From Diplosphaera chodatii (Eukaryota > Chlorophyta > Trebouxiophyceae > Prasiolales > Stichococcaceae), in NCBI GenBank assembly GCA_032358165.1, contig JAALGY010000008.1, forward strand, positions 1,922,001-1,986,000: 64,000 bases of DNA, written 5' to 3'. This document shows positions 27,601 through 38,350 of this stretch, in pieces (the first letter of the stretch is position 1; every line of letters starts with the position of its first letter). Below the pieces are notes generated by a model, which had not been told where the DNA came from, searched no databases, and saw only the letters and a program-made list of their open reading frames with translations. Both the position numbers and the translations under genes were made by a program.

Positions 27601-28282
27601 TGAGGATGTAGAAACTGTCACCTTGGGCAGCACTGCCACGATCAGCATCTTGCTGCCGCCCTCGATCTGCAAGGCACAGCAAGATGGTTGCTGGGCGACA
27701 GTCATGATGCAGAGCTGCACATGAATGCCAGATGAATACGCATGCTGCAGGATGCAGTTCTACTGACGCATTGTACCAACCATGCATCGCAGCTGACGAT
27801 ATGTCATTGCTGTTGGGAGCCGTCCGTCAGCCGCAGCCTTTCATCAGCACGTAGGCACAGCGCGAAGACAGCCTGCTCTCGGGAATGTCACCTGCTATCA
27901 GGAGGGTCGCACCTTGTTGACCGCCGGCACGAAGCTGGAGGAAATTCGCTCCATAGCACTGCGCGCCCGCCCCTGCAGGCTCTCCGCCAGTTGCTGCAGA
28001 CAGGACCATGTGCACACTGTAGTGCATCGAGATGCCTCAGCATACTTCAGCAACCTGCATGCTGCACGCACGCCAACGGCATGGGCAGTTTTCAGTGGGG
28101 TACAAACAAAGCATTATTGCTGACTTTTCATGTCGGATGATTCCACAGCATGCACGCCACGGCCTTGGATGCCTTGGTTCACCATGCATGTTGGCTATCA
28201 ACAGACGCATCGCATCAGAAACAGCAGAGGGCCGGCAGCAGCGTGGTGGCACAACCTTGGCCTTCTCGACTGCCGACGACAT
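24633..28282 (-). CDS. Formate dehydrogenase-like protein, copy C, active site altered
   Basis: Third and most diverged member of the array. Exons read MSSAVEKAK (start 28282), [71 protein letters not shown] joined to [128 protein letters not shown] and EDYYLVRDGKLKEDM, then TAG at 24633-24635. The fold and the GAGKVG dinucleotide loop are kept, as is the catalytic-position His. The four formate-contact positions differ: Ile to Glu (SEGADH), Asn to Ala (GCAVES), Arg to Ser (NDASGG) and Gln to Asp (WDEDPP). The open frame looks maintained, so this is probably a repurposed dehydrogenase or a regulatory paralogue rather than a formate oxidiser. Confidence 0.8.
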
Positions 28283-29118
28283 GGTTAGCACCGCCGATCT
28301 GGCCGCCGGCCTGTGGGGTCCGCGTGTGAGTGCAATGAGGAGGGGACCCCGGCTGCTACGATGCGGCAGCGAGCTGGCGATATACAGCATGAACTGCAAG
28401 TGACATGCCAGCTTCCACTGCTTGCGGAGGAGCCTGGGGTGAAGCTATCACTTCCCCGTTTCAACATGGGGAATGATGCATCATTTTAACACGTTGCAAC
28501 GTTGCAGGGGCTTCACCTACCAAAATATACAAGAAATTCGAGACATCCAATCTTCTGTGTGTTCTCATCTGCGACATCTGTTTCTGTCCATCTTGCAATG
28601 CCCCACAGGCCTCAAACTGACTGCTTTTGCTGGTAGGCTCTGGGTAGGCACGCACGCCCTCCGCACGCCGGTACAGGCATATATACATCGGTGCCGTGTG
28701 TCTGCCCGGAAAAGACAGCTGCTGTGCCAGCTCTTGAAATGGCCCAACATCGGCGGTGGCTGGCAGCCATTGCAAACCTACAATCTGTATAGCGAGCATG
28801 CCGAATCGGACACTCATTGCTGCTGTGCCTCGAGGTGACATGGTTGGTACTACGCCATGACACGGTAAGCCAAGCAGCTTCATGTTTAGGCCAGCAGCTG
28901 CAGCGGCAGCTTCTTACTGTCATCTGGCGCTGTGATCCTGCAACAGCATGTGCAGATGGTCGTCAGCATGTCGCGTGCCTGCAGAGCACGGTCCTCAACG
29001 CATGACAGCAACCCAGAGTGTTGGGCTCAAGGAAATGACGTGCTGCTATGCTCGCAGCCGTTGCGCTCGCTTGTGATGAAAAGGAACAGCTGCAGCAGAC
29101 CACAGCATGCAGGATTGC
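28283..29118. other. Spacer upstream of FDH copy C
   Basis: Spacer of 836 bp between the copy C start and the apparent stop of the secreted-protein gene, both on the minus strand. It should hold the copy C promoter. The last exon of the neighbour ends in GCGC followed by GTGAGC, a good donor overlapping the stop codon, so further 3' exons of that gene could lie here. I could not identify any. Confidence 0.35.
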
Positions 29119-31403
29119 TCACGCGCAGCCGCCAGAAGCATAGTCGCTCTGCAGGCTGACGACCTGGCCGTTCTCAGAGTACACTGACAGAAAAGACGAG
29201 GGGCCCCCGTCGTAAACCATGCTCCATGCGTTCGGCACAACTGCAAAGGGCGTCCCGCGCAGATCGACCATCCCTGACACAGGGAGCCACAGTGTTGTAT
29301 CAATCAAGATAACTGTACAAAGCCTTTCAGCATGGTGCTACACACCGCTGCATGACTCCTTGGGGTGGCAGCAGCACTTCGTCTGTGATCTAAGGCTGCA
29401 ACACCTATCAGGCAGATGCACCACAGCTTGCAGACATGCATCACGGCAGCTTGTCAGCATGATGTACCTTTGCCAGAATTGAAGCAGCCTGTCGCGGTGC
29501 CAAAAGTCGCTGAATCTCGAATGTAGTAGTAGCCTTGACCCTTTGCGTCGCACACATCCGCGTGTGAGTGAAAAAATTGACAAGGTTGTACCGTGGCACC
29601 ATCAAGCGACGGCCCAATGCACAGCAGCAGCAACAGCATGTGTCAGGGGATGATCCACACCCCAGACCCAAGGGTGTTGAAGCCCAGAGCCAAAAGCTCG
29701 TCGTAAACGTCCTTGCCAAACGTTTCGTTGTAGCCCGGCAAGACCGCCTGGCTGTAGCCCCTGATGCTGGTGCTTGAGTACCTGCAAGATGAGCACTTGC
29801 AAAAAGCTTCATGTGCCGCAGATCCTGTCTGTTCACGGGACGGGTACATAGGCATGTCTGCTGGAGGGCGCTCAAGTGCGTGGATGGGCAAAAGCATCCC
29901 CTGTACGTTCCTCACGTTGTGAGCGAATAAGACTGCTGGCATGCGCTGCACCTGAAATCCGTGAGGTCGATGCTGTAGTTGCCGTTCCCAGGGCCAATGT
30001 TCAGCTTCACCGCCGTCCAGGCCGTTGCCGCGATGTCGAAGTAGGTGAACACGTTGGCGCCCTGGGACCAGACCATAGCGAAGGCTTCACATCATTCTCA
30101 TCTGCACAACACCTCAGCACGACCAACACAGCCGCTGTACTGCAGCCCACCATGCCGAATAACAGTGTACAACAACAATGTCACAGAAGCATGTGCAGCA
30201 AAAGATAGACTGCCACTTGAATAACGGCAGACAGAGACTTGATGCGGGCGGGTGAGCGCACATCTGCTTTGCTTGGCAGAATCATGTACGTCGCTGGCAC
30301 TCCACGCAGGTCGCACAGCACCTGTGACACCACTGAGGCGTTCGCAACAGGCCCGCAAGGTGCAAGGTCACAAAACCTGTGTGCCAATGCAATGGTTGTC
30401 CACCAGGGCGCACGCCCATACTGTGCAATGAGTCATGACGCAAGGTACAGACGTCAAACCACAGGGTGTGCCATTCAACCCCTTGGAAGCCGACAGCTAG
30501 TAGCTGCAGCATCTTTGTCGCGTTGAGAGGCCAAACTCAGGGTGCAAAAGCTGCTCCGGATGCGTCCATGAGCAGCGCAGTGCATTGCTGTGCACCTGGA
30601 CAGGCTTGCCGCCCGCGTAGATGGTGCTCGTGCCGTTCAAGCCATCTGCTGGGTCGGGGTTGGTCCTTGAGTCCGCGCATGACCTCGGTTTCGGCAGCGG
30701 CGCACCTGCAGCGTCAGTGACGAATGGGGCCTGCCAGGATGATGTGGGTCAGCTGTGGTGCGCACCAGCAATTACCACTTGCTGCCAGGTGATGATGCAG
30801 CCTGTACATGCCACAGCGTGCCGTGGTGCCAGAAGCATTCCTTCGCTTCGGGTCAGCAGAAGCCTGCAAGGGTGGATACAGCGCGAACCTGAGGCGCGCA
30901 CTCCTGTGCGGACTGCTCTAGCCGCCCGGATGCGCTCTACGCGATGCCATACGCGCTCCCCTGTGCGCAGCATGCACCAAAGGAATGTATTCCACTCGAC
31001 CCTCCCGCCTGGTGGCACTGTGTCGTGGGACACTAGAAGGTACTCGACTGATCTATGTGTGCTGGGCCTGTCTTTGAATTCCAGGAAGCAAAATGGTCCA
31101 GTTCCAGCTCTGGGCTCCGAACGACACGCTTTCTCGAAGCCCAGATCGCTGTGCACCCCGCCACATGCAGGCAGGCTCATGCAGCAGCAGCCGCTGGCTG
31201 CATGCTGCTTTGATGCATCGCCACACACAGCTCAGCTCTGGCCAGCTGGAGTGCCGCACAGCACAGCCGCAGCTGCTCCGCAGATGTGCATCCTGCCTCT
31301 TCCCACCTGAAGGTCCGAACTCGAGCTCCGGCTGCGCTGCCGACAAGCCGAGGAGCGCAGCCGCCAGCACAGCGCGCAGACAGGCCCAATGGACACCCAT
31401 CAT
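29119..31403 (-). CDS. Secreted protein of unknown function
   Basis: Begins at 31403 with a clear signal peptide (MMGVHWACLRAVLAAALLGL then SAAQPELEF). Later stretches that read as coding are VSHDTVPPGGRVEWNTFL (about 30995-31050), DGLNGTSTIYAGGKPVQ (about 30598-30650), LAVGFQGVEWHTLWFDVCTL (about 30445-30510), LCDLRGVPATYMILPSKADV, ANVFTYFDIAATAWTAVKLN joined to IGPGNGNYSIDLTDFR (29952-30062), YNETFGKDVYDELLALGFNT, FHSHADVCDAKGQGYYYIRD and FAVVPNAWSMVYDGGPSSFL. It ends DYASGGCA with TGA at 29119-29121. The mix of aromatic beta-strand-like segments and N-glycosylation sites suggests an extracellular carbohydrate-associated beta-sandwich protein, but I do not recognise the family. Splice borders are only partly resolved, and the stop overlaps a possible donor, so the 3' end may lie lower. 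Confidence 0.55.
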
Positions 31404-33659
31404 GTTGGCGCAGGTGAGGGTTTGCTGCGCCGCCGCCGCCGCCAGGGATTACCCACTGATGTGTAGGACGCCTGCAGTGAAAGGCACAGCGCACGTCGAT
31501 GCTGCATTCCAGGTCAGGAATGACTGTATGTCGTTGCGGACGTGCAGCAAACTGCATGTGCCAAATACAGCGCGCATGCACTGCAAGTAACAGGACGTGT
31601 CATCAATCAACCCGTCATTCTTCTGCTGAACTCCGACCGCAGATCACAAGGACCGGTTATATCGCCTGCGACGACGGGCTTTGCACGACCGGAGGCGGCG
31701 ATGCATGGTGAGATCCCGACCGGGGACACAGTGACAGCGACCTGGAGGGCTTGGCTTCTGTCAAAGCTGGAGCTGTGCACGTCGCGGTTCACAGACGGAT
31801 GAGCTACACTGATACCGTCGACGACCCACGTCCATCGCAGACCGCCATGCACAGCGGTGCATGACTACGAACGCACATGACAACATCTGGACGCTGGGTC
31901 TCTTCACACCCACTGCGCGCTGCAGGACGTCGAGTTGCATGCACGCGCGTCAAAGCGTGCGTCGATGTGCCAAAGAGGAGGTGAAGCCGTTGGGCTGGCT
32001 CATGCTCGCATGTGCCTTCCGACACAGGCGTGCTGCACGCCCCAGATGTGGCAAGCACAGCGTGATCCTGCTCTGTCATCATATTGTGCAGTTCGAGGCG
32101 CTGTTAGCCATGCGGCGCTGCATGTAACAGGGGCGCAATCCTCACGTCGCGGCCGTCAGCGAGGCTGCACCTGCCCTGTGAGCTCCGAGCTGCTGGCATG
32201 GAGGGCCAGGACGTCAGGTACGGCAACCTAACGAGCCGTAGCGGCACCGTGCTGTGCAGCTCTCGATCACTGAGGTTGCTGCAACCATATCTCGACTGCC
32301 ATACGGCATGCCCATTGACATGCGACCGGTCGACGGGTGGGTGGCTCATGTGTATCTAGATTGATCACGGCGCTGCAGCCCACCTTTCGCCGCTGGCGGT
32401 CCACCAGACGGTTGTTTTGCTGGCTATGGATGAGGATGCTGTTATGTGTACCAGCAGCGTTGCCGTCAGTGAGCTGATGCCGCCAACGCCAGCATGGCAT
32501 GCTTGCCAGGTGGCATAGCCTGATGTGCTGACGACTCTTTCTACAGGTCCAGTGACTAAGAAAGTACCTCCAGACTTGCCGTTTCGGATGCGACACCTGA
32601 TGCGCAGCAGGGTGTCTCGGCACAGGCGCACAGCCCTGGCAAGTAGCGCTGCACTACTCACCAGTGATCCGCACATGTGCGCCGCCGCACCTGGTGTATA
32701 GCGCATACACGCAGGACGAACCTGGCCCAGCGCTGGTACCACCCTCCCGATGATGTGCGCCCAGCAGTCCCGGTGTCGAACACACCCCGAAGCACAGCAT
32801 CAACAAGGGTCGTCTGTGTGCACCGTCCACACAGCCAGCCCTGTGGATGGTTGGAACCATCTAGACTAGGCACCGTGGGGCAGGCGAGCATGCCCGGGCT
32901 GTCTCGGTGTGGACAGGCGGCAGGCACTCTGTCAGAAGCACAGCGCAGCCAGCTGGTGATGATGTCAGGAGGTACCTTGAGAGGTAACCGAAATGTGCTG
33001 CCCATTGTCCCCGGCTGGTGAGCACTTCCAAAGGTGTTGGATGACGCACATGCCGAGCGCGACCGCTGCGAATTCGACATGATGCGATGCATGCAGCCGT
33101 ATGGTCCGTCTTGTCCCATACTTACACCTCGTCCGTTGGCCGGCCTGGTCGCTTCACCCTTGGTTGTCAAGGCTGCACCTTACTGCTGCCAGACGCCAAA
33201 CAACTGCATACGGTGTGGCACCCGATGTGGCATTTGCTGCCAAACGGGACATCTGCGTAGCGCTCAGCTTCTCAGCCTGATGCGTTACGTGGGTCTGTGC
33301 ATTCTGCAAGAGTTGGGTAGACAGCGTTCCATCTGCGCGCACACTCGGCCCGCCAATTTAGCCATCATGCAGCCCTGTACAGAAAATCATGTGTGCAATT
33401 TTCTTATTTTCAAGTTCGCAGGCTGTGATCATTCACCACATCGCGCTCTTGGCGTGGGGATAACAGCGTGCGCACAGCACCTGGCAGCTTGATTGAAAGT
33501 TTTCGCACCGTTTGCAACGTGATTCTGCATTGCAGCACTTTCAACGCATCGACTGCAGCGTGACTCTGGCTGGATCGACTCGTCTGTATCGTCATATCCA
33601 TCATCGACAGCCAGTTCATCACTGCGCCGACGCATTTGCGGGCATCGCACGGTTTTCAC
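31404..33659. other. Gene-poor stretch
   Basis: A 2.26-kb stretch between two divergent genes. Frames are open on both strands in places (for example 31542-31802 plus and 32365-32742 minus), as expected for GC-rich DNA. None of them shows a family signature or a chain of phase-consistent splice sites. It should contain the promoters of the secreted-protein gene (minus) and of the H4-like fusion gene (plus). A small unrecognised gene or a non-coding RNA cannot be excluded. Confidence 0.4.
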
Positions 33660-35726
33660 ATGGTTAGCAGGCGGGTGCAGCCGTTCAGTCCGGGTGCAGC
33701 CTTTTCGCTCAGGACCCCATCAGCAGCAGGGGCAGCCGGCACCAAGCCGGCGCCTAGCCCCCGCGCGCCAGTGCGCCACGGGGGAGCACTGGGTCGCGGC
33801 AGATGCGGCATCGCCAAGAAGACGCTGCCCAAGCGGCGCCTGCACGCGGGGCTGCCATCTCGTGACACGGTGCCCAGCCGCGGCTCGCTTCGGCGACTGG
33901 CACGGCGAGGAGGTATACATTGGAGACTGCCCGCTGTAATGGCTGCTTGACTCCTGATACAACATGCTCAGATGTTGGATGCCTGTGCGTGACTGCCCAA
34001 AAGAGCAGAAAGCATGAGCGAAGGTTCAAACGTGGTTTCGACAGACGTCACGGTCGCCAGCTCGTGCATGTTCAATGGCACGCAGACTCGATTCATCATC
34101 ATTGGAGAGTCACAGCTGTGCGTTCACGCATGCATGAGGCTGCCACCATGAGCTGCAATCGCCGGTGTTGCCGCACGCCGCTCATTGCGGGGTTGACACT
34201 GGTTTCTGAGCCTCACGCTTCGCAAGCATCAGGCGCCACTGCTGCCTGCAGGTGTCAAGCGCATATCGGGCGGCGTGTACCAGGAGATGCGGCAGGTGCT
34301 GGTGGCCTTCCTGCGGGCCGCGATCCCGGACGCCATCGCCCTCGCAGAGCACTGCCGCCGCTGCACCGTCACCGTCAACGACATCCTGCTGGCGCTGAAG
34401 CGGCGCGGCATGTGAGCATGATCCTCGCCGTGATGCTGCGGCTCACCATCATGCTTAGCAACATCCCACTGCCCATGGGCTGCACCAACGCTGCATGTGC
34501 ACGGCGAGTCTGACGTGGCTGCATGCTGATATCACCGTCCAGCAGCACCGCTGATCAATGAGCGTGCAACATGCCTGCAGCACGCTGTACGGCTTCGGAT
34601 CGGGGCACTTTCTCACGTCGCCGGTGGTGCGCCGCCTCCGGCGTGCGCCCCGCCCCGAGGCCATCCAGGTGTGGATGACGCCGTGAAACCCTCTCTAGCT
34701 TCCCGATATAAGGCAGTGGCAGCAGCCCACTCCCTGGGTTGCAGGACCTGCAGCAGTAGTTATATCCTGGTGCTTCGCGGAGCGCCTTGCTGGACACCGC
34801 TTTGTGGCGTTGTCCGCAGAGGGCAGCCCTTCGCGCAGCAGAGGCGCGCACAGCCCGCGCACCCGCTGCGATTCCAGCCTGCAACGCCCAGCCCGCTGCT
34901 GCGGCGGCAGATGAGGCTCGGGTACACGACACAGCCGCCGTACATCTGCAGCCGGGAAGCCCGGCAGCTGCACATGACCCGGCGGCTTCAGCGACTGCTG
35001 AGGACCTTGCAGACCTGACGCCAGCGCGCCGGCAGGACATCCAGGTACTGCATCAGCGGGGACTACTTGAGGTCATCAGCAATGAGTTCATCAGCACGGC
35101 TGTACACCCTGATTGCCATGTCTGTCACAGTGTAACTCCGGAGCATCATGTGCCATGCGAATGCCATGTTGACAACCGGGCAGCAGGGCCCATAGAGGCA
35201 GCTCCTGCTTGCCTGATGCTTGCCCACGATGAGCATATTGCTTGTCCGTGCTGCAGGATGCCCTGGGGTGGTATGTGGGCGAGGCGGGCGTGGCGCCGGT
35301 GCGGCTGGACGTGCTGCAGCAGCGGCTGGCGGCCGACATGGCCAGCGGCGGCGAGGCCGCCACCACACCCTGCAGGTGAGCGTGCTTTTGCAGCCAGCAA
35401 AGGGGGCTCAGGAGTGGTGGTGGTGGCGCGGCTGATGGAGAGGTCATACAGCAGTTGCGGCCCAGTGGCCTGTGCTCGGTGACATCTGCGGCCCAGCAGC
35501 TTGCTACCCTCAAAGCCCACCAACTGGCTCACACACTGTTCAGTGATCAGGAGCGACGTGTCGAACCTATTGGTCAAGGGAGGACCCAATGCGAGTGCGG
35601 AGCATGTGCACCTGCAGCTACGGCGAGCTGTACGCTGCGCTGGCAGCAATGGAGGCGGATGGCGAGGACGCACCAGTCATGCTGCACGAGTCACCGGCCG
35701 GCGTCACTGTGCATTTCACGTTCTAG
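33660..35726 (+). CDS. Divergent histone H4-fold protein with long C-terminal extension (MCM-type winged-helix-like)
   Basis: Six exons join in frame: 33660-33912, 34252-34411, 34581-34668, 34820-35044, 35257-35375 and 35618-35726 (954 nt, 317 residues). Residues 1-75 are a Pro/Arg/Ala-rich tail. Residues 76-144 are an H4 histone fold: RRLARRGGVKRIS crosses exon 1/2, AEHCRRCTVTVNDILLALKR is helix 3, and the fold ends in TLYGFGSG, the H4 C-terminus. After the fold come HFLTSPVVRRLRRAPRPEAI, an Ala-rich acidic linker (about 168-235), and a domain ALGWYVGEAGVAPVRLDVLQ plus YGELYAALAAMEADGEDAP plus VMLHESPAGVTVHFTF. The order and ending of that domain resemble the C-terminal winged helix of MCM3-type helicase subunits. 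The H4 call is strong; the winged-helix call is inference. Position equivalents of H4 K77 and K79 are Arg and Cys. Exon 4 has no upstream ATG in frame, which argues for one gene. Intron 3 read-through would stop at 34684-34686. Confidence 0.8.
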
Positions 35727-36161
35727 CAGCTGCTAGTGGGAATGGCGATGTGCACGGTGTACCGATGGCATCTTGTAGCTTGAGCACGAACAACGTTGGT
35801 TTCGCCTTTCGCCTTAGATAAAGCCTCCTGTGCAGCTGTTGCCTAGTTGAGGCCAACCCGGGTCTGTGGCAGCACACGACCGCATGTTAGGTACAGGAGC
35901 ACAGCAATGCCAGCCAGCAGCTGAGCAGGTTCGTGTGGTAGCTGGAGAATGCTGGCTTCAAACAGAGCACGTGTGCAATCCCTGCAAGCAGCCTGCAGAA
36001 AGTGCGCGACCATAGCGCATCAATATAATGCTGCCACGACTGTTCAGTGACCATGCTGCCCTGAGAGTCTCTCAGAATGCTGTACGACCTATGCTGCCCC
36101 CCACACCATGCTGCTGCTGGCACCAGCCGTGTGTCAACGTGCTGCGCCAGCCACACTGCTG
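35727..36161. other. Convergent intergenic spacer
   Basis: Spacer of 435 bp between the stops of the H4-like fusion gene (plus) and MTR3 (minus). It holds their 3' UTRs. I see nothing else in it. Confidence 0.5.
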
Positions 36162-37557
36162 CTACCGTTCCTCGATCGCCGCCGCCGCTGCTGCGCTCCT
36201 GAGCGTCACCCGCAGCACGGCATCCACTGCGCCGCAGCCGCCCAGCGCCAACGACAGCGCGTCCTTGGCGCTGTCCCCGGGCCAGCCACCTGTCAGCAGC
36301 ACCCCGGTCACCTGCACGCAAAGAGCACTGTGCGTGTCTCGTGCTGCACATGTCCGCATGTGCCCTGGCAACATGCAGCGGCTGGGGATGTTTTCGGTTG
36401 ACCGAAGCTGGTAGTCCCCCTGCCCTCAAGCGCTCAGCTTCAATGCGAGGCATGGCCAAGCGGGCGCACCTCGTTGGCAGTGGCCATGAGGGCGAGGGTG
36501 CCCCCCGCCTCCTGCTGCGCCTGCTCCGCGCCGCAGGGGTCCAGCACCAGGCTACCCTTCAGCCGCGCCTGACCAGCACCAGCGCACAAGTGAGGGCTGA
36601 TGTCTCTCAGCCAAGTGCAGTGCTGCTGAGCCGGGAGGCTTGCCGACCTCAAGGTGAGGGCAGTGGCAACAGCCCCGCAAAGAGTTGCGTGATCGGGTAT
36701 CCTCTGTGTTCTGAAGACTTTGCTGAGCAAACTGCGGGCGCCGCCGCTCACGAAGGAGCAGGCGGCCACGAGGTCGCGCATGGGGATGCCGGCGTCCGCC
36801 AGCGCCGCCGCGCCCGCCGTGACCGCCGCCGCCAGCTCGCCACCATCCGCCTCCAGGACGCACACGTACACGTCCACCGCCGCCTTGGGGAAGGCGCCCA
36901 GCTGCACCGCGCCCGCCAGCGCGGTGGCCGCCTGCGCCGACAGCTCCCGCTCCGCTGGCGTCTGCAGTGACACACATGACACCGCGTCCGATCCGACTGA
37001 TCAGATGGCTGCTGAGCTGTCCAGGTATGCGGCTGCGGATTGCACTCGGTCGTCCAGGACGTTTGCGAGCCAGGTGCGCGCGGACTGTGGCGATCGTGCA
37101 CCTGCGTGATGCGGCCGCGGGTGCGCGTGGCAAAGGACGCCAGCTTGACATCCACGCTGAAGTAGCCCTCCTCGCTGAACGCCTCCCGCCGGTCCGTCGG
37201 CCGCGGGCCGTACACCCCCGCCATCGCCTTCGTGGCGCCCACCTCGATGTACGCCGAGCCCGTCGCCTGGCTGACCGTCCCGGTGCGCAGGACTGCACAG
37301 TCGGGACAGGCGCCAGGCGTCATGCTAACAAGCTGTGTGCAAGGAGATGCTGGCATTGGTCAGGCGCTATGGTGCATCCAGCTGCATTTGAATAACGCAC
37401 GCAATCCTAGGTCCGCCGACTCACAGATGGGGCGGAACTGTTCGAGGCCCCGGCCGTCGATGCGCCTGTCGCCAACAGGGGCAGCGTCCACCGGCTGCTG
37501 CGGCAGGTACGGCACTGAAGCCGGCTCGCCGTAGGAAAGCTGGTTCGGCGCTGCCAT
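36162..37557 (-). CDS. MTR3: Exosome complex subunit MTR3 (EXOSC6, RNase PH fold)
   Basis: Core ring subunit of the RNA exosome, which in most eukaryotes is structural and not catalytic. Exon 1 (37425-37557) gives MAAPNQLSYGEPASVPYL and ends RRIDGRGLEQFRPI. It splices in phase 1 to exon 2 (37102-37292), which reads LRTGTVSQATGSAYIEVGAT and YGPRPTDRREAFSEEGYFSV, the RNase PH N-terminal signature. Exon 3 reads TPAERELSAQAATALAGAV and DVYVCVLEADGGELAAAVTA, then ADAGIPMRDLVAACSF. Next are GSLVLDPCGAEQAQQEAGGT and ALMATANE, and finally VTGVLLTGGWPGDSAKDALS to AAAIEER with TAG at 36162-36164. Length and motif order fit EXOSC6/MTR3 better than RRP41, because of the degenerate second half. Confidence 0.9.
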
Positions 37558-38350
37558 TGCGGAAGACTGTGCGGCTGCCAAGGTCAATGCTGCAACAAGC
37601 CCAGTCACAGCTGCGTCACAGCATAGTCCGTCATGCCGCGAAATCACTCGGCTGATCGACGCAATGCTTCAACAGATATTTGCTCAGACGGGGACTGAAT
37701 CGCACAATCTGCGTTATCAGATCACTTGATTGTGCTGAAAGCATCGAAAGGACCTGCAGCCCCCAACACCAGCGCGGCGCAACAGCGGCAATGTGAATCA
37801 ATGGGGAACAAGTCTTGAAGATCCAATTGCACAGGTCCTTCCTATAGACGGCGACTGACGAGCCGACTCTATGCCGTTGCAATTGCTCGCCTTGTAGATC
37901 GACTGCAGCAGCATGCCAACTTGCCGAGTTGCCAAGACTGCGGGGCTGGTAAAGTTGCTTAGGTCCCTTGCATCAGCAAGACCATGGTGATGTCGCGTCG
38001 GGCACTGCAAACTGCCAACTAGCGATGCAGCTTTGATATGCGCACTGCATGTGTTCTGCTGCCACCGTGTTCAAGCACATCAGGCAGCGCTCAGAGTGTT
38101 AGAGAGTTGTGGTCTTGGATCGTTAGCTTCCGGGATGCTTGGTCGCGCTGAGTACAAGAGAGCAAAGGGATAAGCAGTAACGCTCGTCAGTTTGTGCAGC
38201 TCTGAGCAGCTGTGACGTCGACGTTGAGGGCTTCAGCTGCGGACGTGCGAAGTCCTTCAGGGCCCCAACTAGAGCTCAGCAGCAGCAAACCTCGAGCTGC
38301 CTGACCAGCAGGAAAGCGAGTAACAGCAACTCAAATTGGCCAGCGAAAGG
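37558..38350. other. Divergent promoter region, MTR3 / lipase
   Basis: Spacer of 793 bp between two divergent start codons. It is lower in GC than the exons on each side. It should contain both promoters and 5' UTRs. No coding frame is supported and no element can be named with confidence. Confidence 0.5.

Noticed and set aside
33034..33492. Cys-rich plus-strand frame upstream of the H4-fusion gene
   Set aside because: No family signature and no supporting splice sites or start context; treated as non-coding.
34695..35040. Separate small gene starting inside H4-fusion exon 4
   Set aside because: The frame has no ATG before the exon acceptor, while exon 3 to exon 4 joins in phase 0, so an independent gene is less likely.
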